Of a DNA stretch of 64,000 nucleotides, positions 44,829-53,346 are shown in pieces. Where the stretch lies: positions 314,948-378,947 of the forward strand of contig NZ_BMKU01000004.1 of the NCBI RefSeq assembly GCF_014644495.1, given 5' to 3'. Under the pieces are notes generated by a model that worked only from the letters and a program-made list of their open reading frames with translations, had not been told where the DNA came from and did no database searches. This DNA comes from Pseudarthrobacter polychromogenes (GTDB taxonomy: Bacteria; Actinomycetota; Actinomycetes; Actinomycetales; Micrococcaceae). Numbering within the stretch: the first letter of the stretch is position 1; every line of letters begins with the position of its first letter. Both the position numbers and the translations under genes were made by a program.

Positions 44829-45835
44829 CGGGACCCGCAGGGGTTCCGGGACGGCGGACGTACGGCCTGACCATCGAGACGCTGGGCCTGACCAAGCGCT
44901 TCGGGGAGCAGGTGGCCGTGGACAGCCTGGATCTCGCGGTGCCGTCAGGCGCGGTGTTTGGCTTCCTGGGCCCCAACGGCTCGGGAAAGACCACCACCAT
45001 CCGGATGCTGCTGGGCCTCGCCGCGGCGTCCGAAGGGACCGTCAGGCTGTTGGGAAAGGAGATGCCCGGCAGCTTCCAGGATGTCCTGCCACGGGTGGGG
45101 GCGCTGGTGGAGGGGCCCGCCTTTTATCCGTTCCTTTCGGGGACCGCGAACCTCCACCGGCTGGACGCCGCCGGCCGGCACGCGGATCCGGCCACCCGCC
45201 GGGAACGGGTGGGCCTGGCCCTGGAACGGGTAGGGCTTGGCCACGCCGCCGGCAAGCGGGTCCACGCGTACTCGCTCGGCATGAAGCAACGGCTGGGCAT
45301 CGCCAACGCCCTCCTGTCCCCCCGCGAACTGCTGGTGCTGGATGAACCCACGAACGGACTGGACCCGCAGGGCACCCGGGAAGTTCGGAACCTGGTCCGG
45401 TCCCTGGCAGCAGACGGGACCACCGTTTTCGTCTCCAGCCACCTGCTCGCCGAAGTTGAACAGATCTGCACGCACGCGGCCGTCATGAGCGCCGGCCGCC
45501 TCGTGGCGCAGGGCCCGCTGGCCGAACTGCGCCGGTCCGGGAGCTCGCGCCTGCGCCTGGTGACCCCGGACGCGGGTCCGGCGTCGTCGGTCCTGGCAAC
45601 GCTGGGGCTGTCCCCGGAAACAGGGGCGGGCCAGCCGGATGGGGACGTGGTGCTGGCTGCCCTGGCAACGCCGGGATTCCCGCCGGAGGCCGGGGCGGGG
45701 CGTCCCGCCCCGGAGGACATTGTTGCGGAGCTCGTCAAGGCAGGGGTCCGCGTGCGCGGTTTCGCGGTGGAACGGGAGAGCCTCGAGGACCGGTTTGTTG
45801 AACTGACGGGGGAGGGGTTCGACGTTGCCCAGTAG
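44825..45835 (+). CDS. ABC transporter ATP-binding protein
   Basis: A 336-residue exporter-type ATPase. Walker A is GPNGSGKTTTIRM, the signature is YSLGMKQRLGIANALL, Walker B is LLVLDEPTNGLD, and the H-loop is SSHLLAEVEQ. The C-terminal 100 residues (RLRLVTPDAGPASSVLATLG onward) are a regulatory extension with a Gly/Pro-rich insert. It starts with GTG in the stop of the LolA-like gene and overlaps the permease gene by 11 bases. Together they look like a lipid or antibiotic export system. Confidence 0.93.
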   Translation: MTGPAGVPGRRTYGLTIETLGLTKRFGEQVAVDSLDLAVPSGAVFGFLGPNGSGKTTTIRMLLGLAAASEGTVRLLGKEMPGSFQDVLPRVGALVEGPAFYPFLSGTANLHRLDAAGRHADPATRRERVGLALERVGLGHAAGKRVHAYSLGMKQRLGIANALLSPRELLVLDEPTNGLDPQGTREVRNLVRSLAADGTTVFVSSHLLAEVEQICTHAAVMSAGRLVAQGPLAELRRSGSSRLRLVTPDAGPASSVLATLGLSPETGAGQPDGDVVLAALATPGFPPEAGAGRPAPEDIVAELVKAGVRVRGFAVERESLEDRFVELTGEGFDVAQ

Positions 45836-46703
45836 TGCGAAGGAGAAGTCGAAGGCGGAGGGCATGTCGGCCGTGGCGGGACCGCGGGGAGCCGGCATGT
45901 CCCTCCTGCTGTCCGAAATCGCGGTCCTGTTCCGGCGGCGCCGAACCTGGGCCCTGCTGCTCGCGCTGGCCGCCATTCCGGTGCTGATTGCCGTGGCCGT
46001 GAGGGTCTCTTCGGCGGTTCCTCCCGGGCGCGGCCCGGCCTTCCTGGACCGGATCACGCAGAACGGCCTGTTCGTCGCGTTCACGGCAATGCTGGTGTCC
46101 GTCCCCCTGTTCCTGCCGCTGACAGTGGGTGTGGTGGCGGGGGACACCATCGCGGGCGAGGCCAACCTGGGAACGCTGCGGTACCTGCTGGTTGCGCCGG
46201 CGGGCCGGGTCCGGCTGCTGCTGGTGAAATATGCCGGAGCCCTGGCGTTCTGCCTCGCTGCACCCCTCACAGTTGCCCTCGCCGGAGCCGCCATCGGTGC
46301 CGCCCTTTTCCCCGTGGGCCCCGTGACCTTGCTGTCCGGGGATGTCATCGAGCCGCCGGAGGCCGTGCTCCGGCTCCTCCTGATCTCGGCGTACCTGGCC
46401 GTTTCCCTGGCCGGGCTGTCCGCCATAGGCCTGTTCCTGTCCACGCTGACCGTGGTTCCGGTGGGCGCCATGGCAGCCACAGTGGTGCTCTCGGTGGTAT
46501 CCCAGGTCCTCGACCAGCTGCCGCAGCTCGAGTGGCTGCACCCGTGGCTGTTCAGCCATTACTGGCTGGGCTTCGGGGACCTGCTCCGCCAGCCCGTGCT
46601 GTGGGACTCGTTCGCCAGCAATGCGCTGCTGCAGGCCGGATACGTGGCCGTGTTCGGCGCACTCGCCTACGGCCGGTTCGTCACCAAGGACGTCTTGAGC
46701 TAA
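45825..46703 (+). CDS. ABC-2 type permease
   Basis: This 292-residue protein has six predicted membrane helices, beginning at AEIAVLFRRRR-like residues followed by TWALLLALAAIPVLIAVAVRV, and ending with LLQAGYVAVFGALAYG. The TTG start at 45825 follows GGAGGGG by 7 bases and overlaps the ATPase gene; an ATG at 45864 is possible. It forms the membrane part of the preceding ATPase. The substrate is unknown. Confidence 0.85.
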   Translation: MPSSAKEKSKAEGMSAVAGPRGAGMSLLLSEIAVLFRRRRTWALLLALAAIPVLIAVAVRVSSAVPPGRGPAFLDRITQNGLFVAFTAMLVSVPLFLPLTVGVVAGDTIAGEANLGTLRYLLVAPAGRVRLLLVKYAGALAFCLAAPLTVALAGAAIGAALFPVGPVTLLSGDVIEPPEAVLRLLLISAYLAVSLAGLSAIGLFLSTLTVVPVGAMAATVVLSVVSQVLDQLPQLEWLHPWLFSHYWLGFGDLLRQPVLWDSFASNALLQAGYVAVFGALAYGRFVTKDVLS

Positions 46704-46736
46704 GCCGGGGCCAGGAATCCCGGCCGGCACGCGTCC

Positions 46737-47657
46737 TCAGGCGTGCTGGTGCGCCTCGTGTTCTGAATGGCTGGCGGGCTCCAGCTGGAACGTGCAATGG
46801 TCGGTATCGAAGTGCGAGCCCAGGCAGGTGATCAGCTTGTCCAGCAACTGGTCGGCGCCGCGGGCGTTGAGCACCCCGTCCTCCACCACCACGTGCGCCG
46901 AGAAGACCGGGACGCCGGAGGTGATGGTCCAGATGTGGATGTCGTGCACGTCAGTAACGCCCTCCACGGACAGGATATGCTCGCGGATCATCTGCACTTC
47001 CACGCCCTTGGGACTGGCCTCCAGCAGCACATCCACCACGTCGCGGAGCAGGCTCCAGGCCCGGGGCAGGATCATCAGGGCGATCACGACGGACGCGATG
47101 GTGTCCGCCGCCTGGAACCCGGTCGCCATGATCACCACGGCCGCGGCGATCACGGCGAAGGAACCCAGAAGGTCGCCCAGGACCTCCAGGTAGGCGCCCC
47201 GCACGTTGAGGCTCTCCCGGTGCGCTCCGCGCAGGATCACCAGGGACGCCACGTTTGCGGCGGCGCCCAGGACGGCGGCGAACAGCATGATGTCCGTCTG
47301 CACGTCCGGCGCCGCACCGATCCGGCGGATCGCCTCGCTGAAGATGACCACGGAGATCACGATCAGGATCAGGGCATTTGCCAGCGCAGCCAGTACCTCC
47401 GCCCGCTGGTACCCGTAAGTCCTTTGGTCGCTGGCAGGCCGCCCTGCAATCCACGCAGCCAGCAGGGCGATTGTTACGCCCGCTGCGTCTGAGAGCATGT
47501 GGCCGGCATCGGCAAGCAGGGACAGCGAGCCCGAGACGACTGCGCCGGCAACCTGGACCAGGACCACGGACAGCGTGATGGCAAGTACGGCAATAAGCCG
47601 TTTCCGGTGCCGCCCTGTTGCTGTGATGCCGTGGGTGTGGCTGTGGTCGTGTCCCAT
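46737..47657 (-). CDS. Cation diffusion facilitator family metal exporter
   Basis: This 306-residue CDF protein (ZitB/CzcD type) exports Zn2+ or a similar ion against protons. A His-rich start (MGHDHSHTHG) binds metal; six helices follow, with the metal site in LLADAGHMLSDAAGV and LGDLLGSFAVIAAAVV; the C-terminal cytoplasmic domain has VEGVTDVHDIHIWTITSG and a His-rich end. I chose the ATG that begins MGHDHSH. No Shine-Dalgarno is seen, and TATAGG lies just upstream, so the message may be leaderless. Confidence 0.9.
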   Translation of the reverse strand: MGHDHSHTHGITATGRHRKRLIAVLAITLSVVLVQVAGAVVSGSLSLLADAGHMLSDAAGVTIALLAAWIAGRPASDQRTYGYQRAEVLAALANALILIVISVVIFSEAIRRIGAAPDVQTDIMLFAAVLGAAANVASLVILRGAHRESLNVRGAYLEVLGDLLGSFAVIAAAVVIMATGFQAADTIASVVIALMILPRAWSLLRDVVDVLLEASPKGVEVQMIREHILSVEGVTDVHDIHIWTITSGVPVFSAHVVVEDGVLNARGADQLLDKLITCLGSHFDTDHCTFQLEPASHSEHEAHQHA

Positions 47658-47667
47658 GCCTATAAGG

Positions 47668-48096
47668 CTAGCCCCAGCCGAGCTCGTGCAGCCGGTCGTC
47701 ATCAATTCCGAAGTGGTGGGCGATCTCATGCACGACGGTAACGGCCACTTCGTGGATGACGTCCTCCCGGGACGCGCAGATGTCCAGGATGGGCTCCCTG
47801 AAGATCGTGATCCTGTCCGGCAGGGACCCGGCGTCCCACCAGGAGTCCCGCTCGGTCAGGGGGACGCCCTCATAGAGTCCCAGCAGGACGGTGTCCGGGT
47901 CCTCCCCGGGCTTCGGGGCATAGTCGTCCTCAATGAACACCGCAACGTTGTCCATGGCGCGGGCCAGCTTGTCCGGGATGCTGTCCAAGGCGTCCTGGAC
48001 AGCGGCCTCGAAGTCGTCCTCGGACATGGTGAAGCGGAGCGGTTCGCTGGGGCCCCCAGGGGCGGTGGGCAGGCCCGGCGGCAGGCTGGCTGGCAT
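47668..48096 (-). CDS. Minimal gluzincin-type metallopeptidase
   Basis: This 142-residue protein matches the small zincin family of actinobacteria. The zinc motif HEIAHHFGIDD sits near the C-terminus, preceded by DRITIFREPI and VIHEVAVTVVHE. It is one of the shortest known HExxH proteins and its substrate is unknown. It ends 10 bases before the CDF start, and both genes are on the same strand, so they may be co-transcribed. Confidence 0.87.
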   Translation of the reverse strand: MPASLPPGLPTAPGGPSEPLRFTMSEDDFEAAVQDALDSIPDKLARAMDNVAVFIEDDYAPKPGEDPDTVLLGLYEGVPLTERDSWWDAGSLPDRITIFREPILDICASREDVIHEVAVTVVHEIAHHFGIDDDRLHELGWG

Positions 48097-48105
48097 ACTC
48101 CGACT

Positions 48106-49089
48106 CTAGCGGGAACCGGCCGCCCCGGCTCCCCGCGGATTCCGGCTCCTCCGCCGGGTCAGCGCCACGCCCACCAGGCAGACCAGGCCGCCCACCAGGC
48201 CCAGCAAGGCAGGAACCTCGCCCAGCAGGACCCAGGAAATCAGGATGGTGGTCCCGGGAACCAGGTAGGTGGTGGCGGCCAGCTTTCCGGCGTCCACCAG
48301 CGAGAGCGCGTACGCCCAGGTGGTGAAGGCAATGGCAGTGGGGAAGATCCCCAGATAGACGAGCCCCCATGTTGCCTGCGGCGGTGCCGCCTGCACTTCG
48401 CTGACCAGCTGGCCTGCAAAGGGCAGGCAGCAGAGCGCACCCACCAGGATCCCGAACCAGGTGGCCTGCGCGGCCGGAAATTTCCGCAGCACAGGCTTCT
48501 GGATGATGACGCTGACGGCGGCGAGCACGGCGGCAAGGAGGCACAGGAGCACGCCTGCCACGTCCGTCGTCGCCCCTTCCCCGGGCGCGGAAGGCTGGGC
48601 TGATCCGAAGGCGATCAGCGCCACACCGGCGAACGCAACCAGGCTTCCGATGATGAGCCACCGCGGGAAGCCCTCCTTGAGGAAGATGCCGGCCATGATG
48701 GCCACCAGGATGGGGTTCACGTTGATCAGCAGGGCGCTGGTGCCCGCATCAAGCACGTGCTCGGCGGCGTTCAGCGCCACGTTGTACCCGCCGAACCACA
48801 TCACCCCGTAGGCCAGGATCGGCCACCATTCCCGGCCCCTCGGCAGGAGCCGGGTCCTCAGCAGCTGCGGCAGGACCAGCAGGGAGAGCACGACGGCGGC
48901 AATCGCCAGCCTGCCGAGCGTCAGGGAGCCTGGGGAGAAGTGGGGGCCGATCGCCCGGATCCCCACGAAGGCGGACGCCCAGAGGACCACGGTGACCACC
49001 ATCGCTGCCACGCCGAGGGCCCTGACCGGGGGTGCGGCGGTGCGGGGAGGTGCGGGGGCAGTCCGGTTGGCGGGGCTGGTTGAAGGCAT
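48106..49089 (-). CDS. EamA/DMT-family transporter
   Basis: This 327-residue protein has ten predicted membrane helices in two EamA repeats. FVGIRAIGPHFSPGSLTLGRL and the second-half YLGIFPTAIAFTTWAYALSLVDAGKLAATTYLVP are typical of drug/metabolite exporters. The substrate is unknown. It is 9 bases upstream of the metallopeptidase gene and shares its strand. Confidence 0.9.
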   Translation of the reverse strand: MPSTSPANRTAPAPPRTAAPPVRALGVAAMVVTVVLWASAFVGIRAIGPHFSPGSLTLGRLAIAAVVLSLLVLPQLLRTRLLPRGREWWPILAYGVMWFGGYNVALNAAEHVLDAGTSALLINVNPILVAIMAGIFLKEGFPRWLIIGSLVAFAGVALIAFGSAQPSAPGEGATTDVAGVLLCLLAAVLAAVSVIIQKPVLRKFPAAQATWFGILVGALCCLPFAGQLVSEVQAAPPQATWGLVYLGIFPTAIAFTTWAYALSLVDAGKLAATTYLVPGTTILISWVLLGEVPALLGLVGGLVCLVGVALTRRRSRNPRGAGAAGSR

Positions 49090-49175
49090 GCAGCAAATCT
49101 ATCCGGGCGCAGGGGCAGCTGACTGGCGGAAATCGGCCACGTCTGCGCAACTTCCTGCCAAAGTCGGCCTGGGGG

Positions 49176-50219
49176 CTATTGCAGCGCCGCCCATTCCAGC
49201 AGGCGTTCCAGGGGCCAGGTGGTGATGATCCGGTCGGCGGGAACGCCGTTCTTCTCCGCGCGCTCGGCGCCGTACTGCAGGAAGTCGAGCTGGCCGGGTG
49301 CATGGGCGTCGCTGTCGATCGAGAACAGGCAGCCGGCGTCGAGGGCGAGCTGGATCAGCGCATCGGGCGGGTCCTGGCGTTCCGGCCGGGAATTGATCTC
49401 CACCGCCACGTTGTGTTCGGCGCAGGCGGCGAACACCTCCTTGGCATCGAAGTCCGACGGCGGCCTCGTGCCGCGGGAGCCCTCCACCAGGCGCCCGGTG
49501 CAGTGGCCCAGGACGTTGGTGTGCGGGTCTTGGATGCCGCCGAGCATGCGGCGGGTCATGGTCCTGCTGTCCGCGCGCAGCTTTGAATGGACGCTGGCAA
49601 CCACAATGTCCAGGCGGTCAAGCAGTTCCGGGTCCTGGTCCAGTTCCCCCGATTCCAGGATGTCCACCTCGATGCCTGCCAGCAGCCGGACCGGCCTGCC
49701 CGGCTGGCCGCCGTCACCTGGAACGGGGCCGGCATTGATCGACTCCACCACGTCCAGCTGCCGGAGCAGGCGTTCGGCGGAAAGCCCGTTCGCAATGGTG
49801 AGGTTGGGGGAGTGGTCTGTCAGTGCGAGGTATTCCCTTCCCAGTACCCCGGCGGCAGCCACCATCAGCTCAATGGGGGAGCCGCCGTCGGACCAGTCAC
49901 TGTGGCTGTGCAGGTCTCCCCGCAGCATCTCCCGGAGCTCGGCCCCTCCGGACGCCAGCGGCTTGGCCCCCTTCTCCCGGAGATCCGCCAGGTACTCGGG
50001 AACCTGGCCTTCCACCGACTGGCGGATCACCTGGTAGGTCCGGTCACCGATGCCCTTCATGGATTTCAGCCGGCCGTTTTCGGCACGGGCGGCCACTTCC
50101 TCCGGCGGCAGCGGGCTGATGGCCGCCGCTGCCTTGCGGAATGCCTGGACCTTGAAAGTGGCAGCGCGTCCGCGCTCCAGCCAGAAGGCGATCTCATTGA
50201 GTGCTGCTACGGCATCCAT
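49176..50219 (-). CDS. PHP-domain phosphoesterase (PolX C-terminal-like)
   Basis: This 347-residue protein joins a DNA-binding helix-hairpin-helix region (residues 1-95: AFRKAAAAISPLPPEEVAARA, KSMKGIGDRTYQVIR) to a PHP metal-dependent phosphoesterase (about 105-340). Metal motifs are GDLHSHSDWSDGGSP, ALTDHSPNL, VASVHSK, NVLGHCTGR and IDSDAHAPG. It is like the C-terminal part of family X polymerase without the polymerase. A role in DNA repair is possible. The ATG at 50219 is preferred; upstream frame is not conserved. Confidence 0.85.
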   Translation of the reverse strand: MDAVAALNEIAFWLERGRAATFKVQAFRKAAAAISPLPPEEVAARAENGRLKSMKGIGDRTYQVIRQSVEGQVPEYLADLREKGAKPLASGGAELREMLRGDLHSHSDWSDGGSPIELMVAAAGVLGREYLALTDHSPNLTIANGLSAERLLRQLDVVESINAGPVPGDGGQPGRPVRLLAGIEVDILESGELDQDPELLDRLDIVVASVHSKLRADSRTMTRRMLGGIQDPHTNVLGHCTGRLVEGSRGTRPPSDFDAKEVFAACAEHNVAVEINSRPERQDPPDALIQLALDAGCLFSIDSDAHAPGQLDFLQYGAERAEKNGVPADRIITTWPLERLLEWAALQ

Positions 50220-50384
50220 CCGTCCATCTTCACCCGTCCCGCCCGCTCCGTGGCGGTGTTTTTGGCCGATTTTGGATAATTCCTGCCTAGGCCCTATAGT
50301 TTTAGAGTCCAGTTCGGAGAAACGCAAAGGACAAAGACGGAAAGCCCCGCTTGACGCCTTTTATTTTGTTCCGAACGGGTTCTG

Positions 50385-50457
50385 GCCCCCATCGTCTAGC
50401 GGCCTAGGACACCGCCCTTTCACGGCGGCGGCACGGGTTCGAATCCCGTTGGGGGTA
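50385..50457 (+). tRNA. tRNA-Glu (anticodon TTC)
   Basis: A 73-base cloverleaf. The acceptor GCCCCCA pairs with TGGGGGT (G1-T72 wobble). The anticodon arm CCGCC-CTTTCAC-GGCGG has TTC at 50419-50421. The T arm contains GGTTCGAATCC. CCA is not encoded. First of three clustered tRNA genes. Confidence 0.95.
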
Positions 50458-50548
50458 CGCAAGGAACTGGTCAAACAGGCAGAAAATGTCTGGTAGGCTG
50501 GAAGCCTTGAAAAAAGCGGTAGAGATACTGCGGAAGCAAGAAACGCAA

Positions 50549-50622
50549 GGCCCTGTAGCGCAGTTGGTTAGCGCGCCGCCCTGTCACGGCGGAGGTCGCG
50601 GGTTCAAGTCCCGTCAGGGTCG
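50549..50622 (+). tRNA. tRNA-Asp (anticodon GTC)
   Basis: A 74-base cloverleaf. The acceptor GGCCCTG pairs with CAGGGTC (G2-T71 wobble). The anticodon arm CCGCC-CTGTCAC-GGCGG has GTC at 50583-50585. The T arm contains GGTTCAAGTCC. The discriminator base is G, as expected for Asp. CCA is not encoded. Confidence 0.95.
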
Positions 50623-50670
50623 CTCTGATTGTTGGAAGAGATTCCGGCCGTCATGGTGACTAGTCACCTA

Positions 50671-50746
50671 GGCTCTGTAGCTCAGTTGGTAGAGCGTTCG
50701 ACTGAAAATCGAAAGGTCACCGGATCGACGCCGGTCGGAGCCACCA
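50671..50746 (+). tRNA. tRNA-Phe (anticodon GAA), CCA encoded
   Basis: The acceptor GGCTCTG pairs with CGGAGCC. The anticodon arm TTCGA-CTGAAAA-TCGAA has GAA at 50704-50706. The cloverleaf ends at 50743 and CCA is encoded at 50744-50746, unlike the two upstream tRNAs. Confidence 0.95.
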
Positions 50747-50752
50747 CTGGGA

Positions 50753-50783
50753 AGCATCAGTTCTTCGGAACTGGTGCTTTTCT
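50753..50783 (+). terminator. Intrinsic terminator after the tRNA cluster
   Basis: AGCATCAGTTC (50753-50763) pairs with GAACTGGTGCT (50768-50778), with one G-T pair, around a stable TTCG tetraloop, followed by TTTTC. Confidence 0.9.
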
Positions 50784-51021
50784 TATTTCCTGGGCCTACA
50801 GTTAATGGGCCCGCATGGAGCACGTCTCGATCCGGCATCAATACCCCCGGGGCCGGCCAATTTCCCGCCCCGCCGCTTTTCGGGTTCCGTAAAATTGCTG
50901 GCTGCACAGCCGTGGACACGCGGCAGCGGCATAAGAGAACACACACGAACAGACGAACGTACACGAGACGAACCTGCACAACGCAGTCTGAGCGCGCACA
51001 GCGCATAAGGAGAAACTGGGA

Positions 51022-52884
51022 ATGTCCGCCACACCTGGCACCAGGACCATCAGCCAACCACCGGGGGAAACACCGCCCGCCCATAAGAAAGCGGCGGATC
51101 GGCCGCCCGGAACCGGCGGTCAGCAACTCGCCAGATGGGTCTTCTGGCCCGCAGCCGGAACCATCATTGTTTTTGTCCTCTTCGCGACGATTTTCCCTGC
51201 TGCTGCCACAGAGATCTTCACCACCATCCAAGGCAACGTCATCAACTGGTTCGGCTGGTATTACGTTGCCGCCGTTGCGCTCTTCGTGGCGTTTTCCCTC
51301 TGGATTGGCCTTAGCCACTATGGCGACATCAAACTGGGCAAGGACGAGGATGAGCCGGAGTTCTCCGTCATGTCCTGGTTCGCCCTGCTCTTCGCGGCCG
51401 GCATGGGCATCGGACTTGTCTTCTTCGGTGTGGCAGAGCCGCTGAACCATTTTGCCGCACCCCGGCCCGGTGTTGAAGGATCCCCCCTGGTGCTCGCCCA
51501 GCAGGCGATGACGCAGACCTACCTCCACTGGGGCCTCCATGCCTGGGCCATCTACGTTGTGGTGGGCGTATCGATTGCCTACGCAGTCCACCGCAGGAAC
51601 CGCCCCATCTCTATCCGCTGGACGCTTGAGCCGCTCCTGGGGCGCAAGCGCGTTTCCGGCGGGTGGGGCAACCTGATCGACGTCGTGGCCTTGGTAGGCA
51701 CGCTGTTCGGTGTTGCCACCTCCCTGGGCCTTGGCGTCCTGCAGATCTCCGCAGGCCTTGAACAGGCCAACATCATCCAGGCCACCACCATGACGCAGAT
51801 CGGGTTGATCCTCTGCATCATCACGCTGACCATCATCTCGGTGGTGTCCGGTGTGGGCAAGGGCATGAAGTGGCTCTCCAACACCAACCTGGTCCTGGCC
51901 GCGCTGCTGATGCTGGTGGTGCTGTTTACCGGGCCCACGCTGTTCCTGCTGCGTGAGTTCGTGCAGTCGATCGGGCACTACCTCCAGAACGTTGTAGGCC
52001 TTACCTTCAACACGCTGGCATTTTCAGGCGCAGAGGGAGAGGCATGGCAGGCCGCCTGGACCACCTTCTACTGGGGCTGGTGGATCTCCTGGGCGCCGTT
52101 CGTCGGTATCTTCATCGCCCGTATTTCCAAGGGCCGCACCGTCCGGCAGTTCGTCGCCGGCGTGCTCCTGGTACCCACCGCCATGGGCTTCCTGTGGTTC
52201 TCCGTCCTGGGCGGCGCTGCCATCCACCGCGAGCTGTTCGGCAGCGGCGGGCTCATCGGCGACGACGGCACCGTGGATACCGAGGGCGCCCTGTTCAACC
52301 TGCTCGGCAGCCTGCCCGGCGGGGTTGTCCTCACCGCCGGCGCGATTCTCCTGATAGCCATCTTCTTCATCACGTCGGCAGACTCCGGTGCCCTGGTCAT
52401 GGGTATGATCTCCACCGGCGGAGACGTGGAACCCAGGAACTGGCTGCGCATCTTCTGGGCACTGGCCGCCGCCGCTGTTGCCATCGCCCTGCTCCTGGCC
52501 AATGGACTGCAGGCGATCCAAACCGCGGCCATCCTCACCGCGGTGCCCTTCAGCGTGGTCATCATCCTGATGTGTATCTCCACGGCCAAGGCCTTTCATC
52601 GGGAGCATGAGACCCTGATGCGCGCACAACGTAAGCTGGCCCGCGACCAGATGGCCGCCCATGTCACGGAGCAGGTCCAGGACTCCATGCATGACTCGGT
52701 CCAGGAGCACTACCAGGAGCACGTCGCGGAACAGATCCACGACTCCGTCCAGGAGCACTACCAGGAGCACTTGGCGGATCAGGTCCAGGACCAGGTCAGC
52801 GAAGCCGTGGAGGCCCATCTGACCGAACGCCTGGCCGCGGGCGAGGCTGCAGACGCCACGGCTGCGCGAACACCCAAGGCGTAG
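51022..52884 (+). CDS. BCCT-family betaine/choline/carnitine transporter
   Basis: This 620-residue transporter has 12 predicted membrane helices and would import betaine or choline with Na+ or H+ for osmoprotection. Family segments include FSVMSWFALLFAAGMGIGLVF, HWGLHAWAIYVVVG, and FYWGWWISWAPFVGIFIARIS with the Trp-rich substrate site. The last 85 residues form a hydrophilic, probably coiled-coil tail with two 16-residue repeats (HDSVQEHYQEH...); BCCT tails often sense osmotic or ionic change. AAGGAG lies 9 bases before the ATG. A strong terminator follows. Confidence 0.92.
   Translation: MSATPGTRTISQPPGETPPAHKKAADRPPGTGGQQLARWVFWPAAGTIIVFVLFATIFPAAATEIFTTIQGNVINWFGWYYVAAVALFVAFSLWIGLSHYGDIKLGKDEDEPEFSVMSWFALLFAAGMGIGLVFFGVAEPLNHFAAPRPGVEGSPLVLAQQAMTQTYLHWGLHAWAIYVVVGVSIAYAVHRRNRPISIRWTLEPLLGRKRVSGGWGNLIDVVALVGTLFGVATSLGLGVLQISAGLEQANIIQATTMTQIGLILCIITLTIISVVSGVGKGMKWLSNTNLVLAALLMLVVLFTGPTLFLLREFVQSIGHYLQNVVGLTFNTLAFSGAEGEAWQAAWTTFYWGWWISWAPFVGIFIARISKGRTVRQFVAGVLLVPTAMGFLWFSVLGGAAIHRELFGSGGLIGDDGTVDTEGALFNLLGSLPGGVVLTAGAILLIAIFFITSADSGALVMGMISTGGDVEPRNWLRIFWALAAAAVAIALLLANGLQAIQTAAILTAVPFSVVIILMCISTAKAFHREHETLMRAQRKLARDQMAAHVTEQVQDSMHDSVQEHYQEHVAEQIHDSVQEHYQEHLADQVQDQVSEAVEAHLTERLAAGEAADATAARTPKA
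52690..52785 (+). repeat. Two tandem 48-bp coding repeats in the BCCT tail
   Basis: Units 52690-52737 and 52738-52785 encode HDSVQEHYQEHVAEQI and HDSVQEHYQEHLADQV. They sit in the cytoplasmic C-terminal extension of the transporter. Confidence 0.85.
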
Positions 52885-52918
52885 TCCGGCCGCCCGACGC
52901 GCGGTTTTCGGCTTCTGA

Positions 52919-52957
52919 GGGAGGCACCTGCCCAGCCCGGGCAGGTGCCTCCCTTTT
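52919..52957 (+). terminator. Intrinsic terminator after the BCCT gene
   Basis: GGGAGGCACCTGCCC (52919-52933) pairs exactly with GGGCAGGTGCCTCCC (52939-52953) around a 5-base loop and is followed by TTTT. Confidence 0.93.
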
Positions 52958-53346
52958 CCGTGCCCGGACCACAAAACGGTCCCGGCCAAGGGGTGGCATT
53001 TCTCACCTTTGCGCGGCCAAAAGGCAACATTTGATCTTGGCTGAAGGTTGTGGCACGCGCGCGTTAGGGGTTAGGTGTAAGCGCTTGCGCAAAAGTGGCC
53101 ATTGCCCGGAATCGGGCGATGAAACCTGGTTTGATCTCTCCCTTGGAGCCTGTCTACGGTGGAAACACGGCCAGGAAAGCACCACCATCCGGGCCTCTTC
53201 TACGGGGACCACCCAACCCCGTTCCCCCTTGATACAACGGCGTCCCCGATGACGCCTGCCGTGTCGCCGGGGGCCGCCGGAGTTCGAAGGGCATGGGCAT
53301 CCGCCCGTCTTCCACGAACAGTCATAACTCCGCGAGAAGAGCAACA
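52958..53346 (+). promoter_or_regulatory. Levansucrase upstream region with promoter and leader
   Basis: No gene is seen here. A LacI-type operator lies at 53076-53091. A plausible promoter is TTGATC (53131-53136), 18 bases, TACGGT (53155-53160), which would give a leader of about 180 bases before the levansucrase ATG. I see no defined riboswitch fold in the leader. Confidence 0.5.
53076..53091. promoter_or_regulatory. LacI-family operator upstream of levansucrase
   Basis: TGTAAGCGCTTGCGCA has the LacI/GalR-type core with a central AAGCGCTT palindrome. It resembles TGTAAACGCTTGCA at 59155-59168 and lies about 40 bases upstream of the proposed -35 box. Confidence 0.65.

Noticed and set aside
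44945..46480. Long minus-strand frame opposite the ABC transporter genes
   Set aside because: Antisense to Walker and signature motifs; no homology seen.
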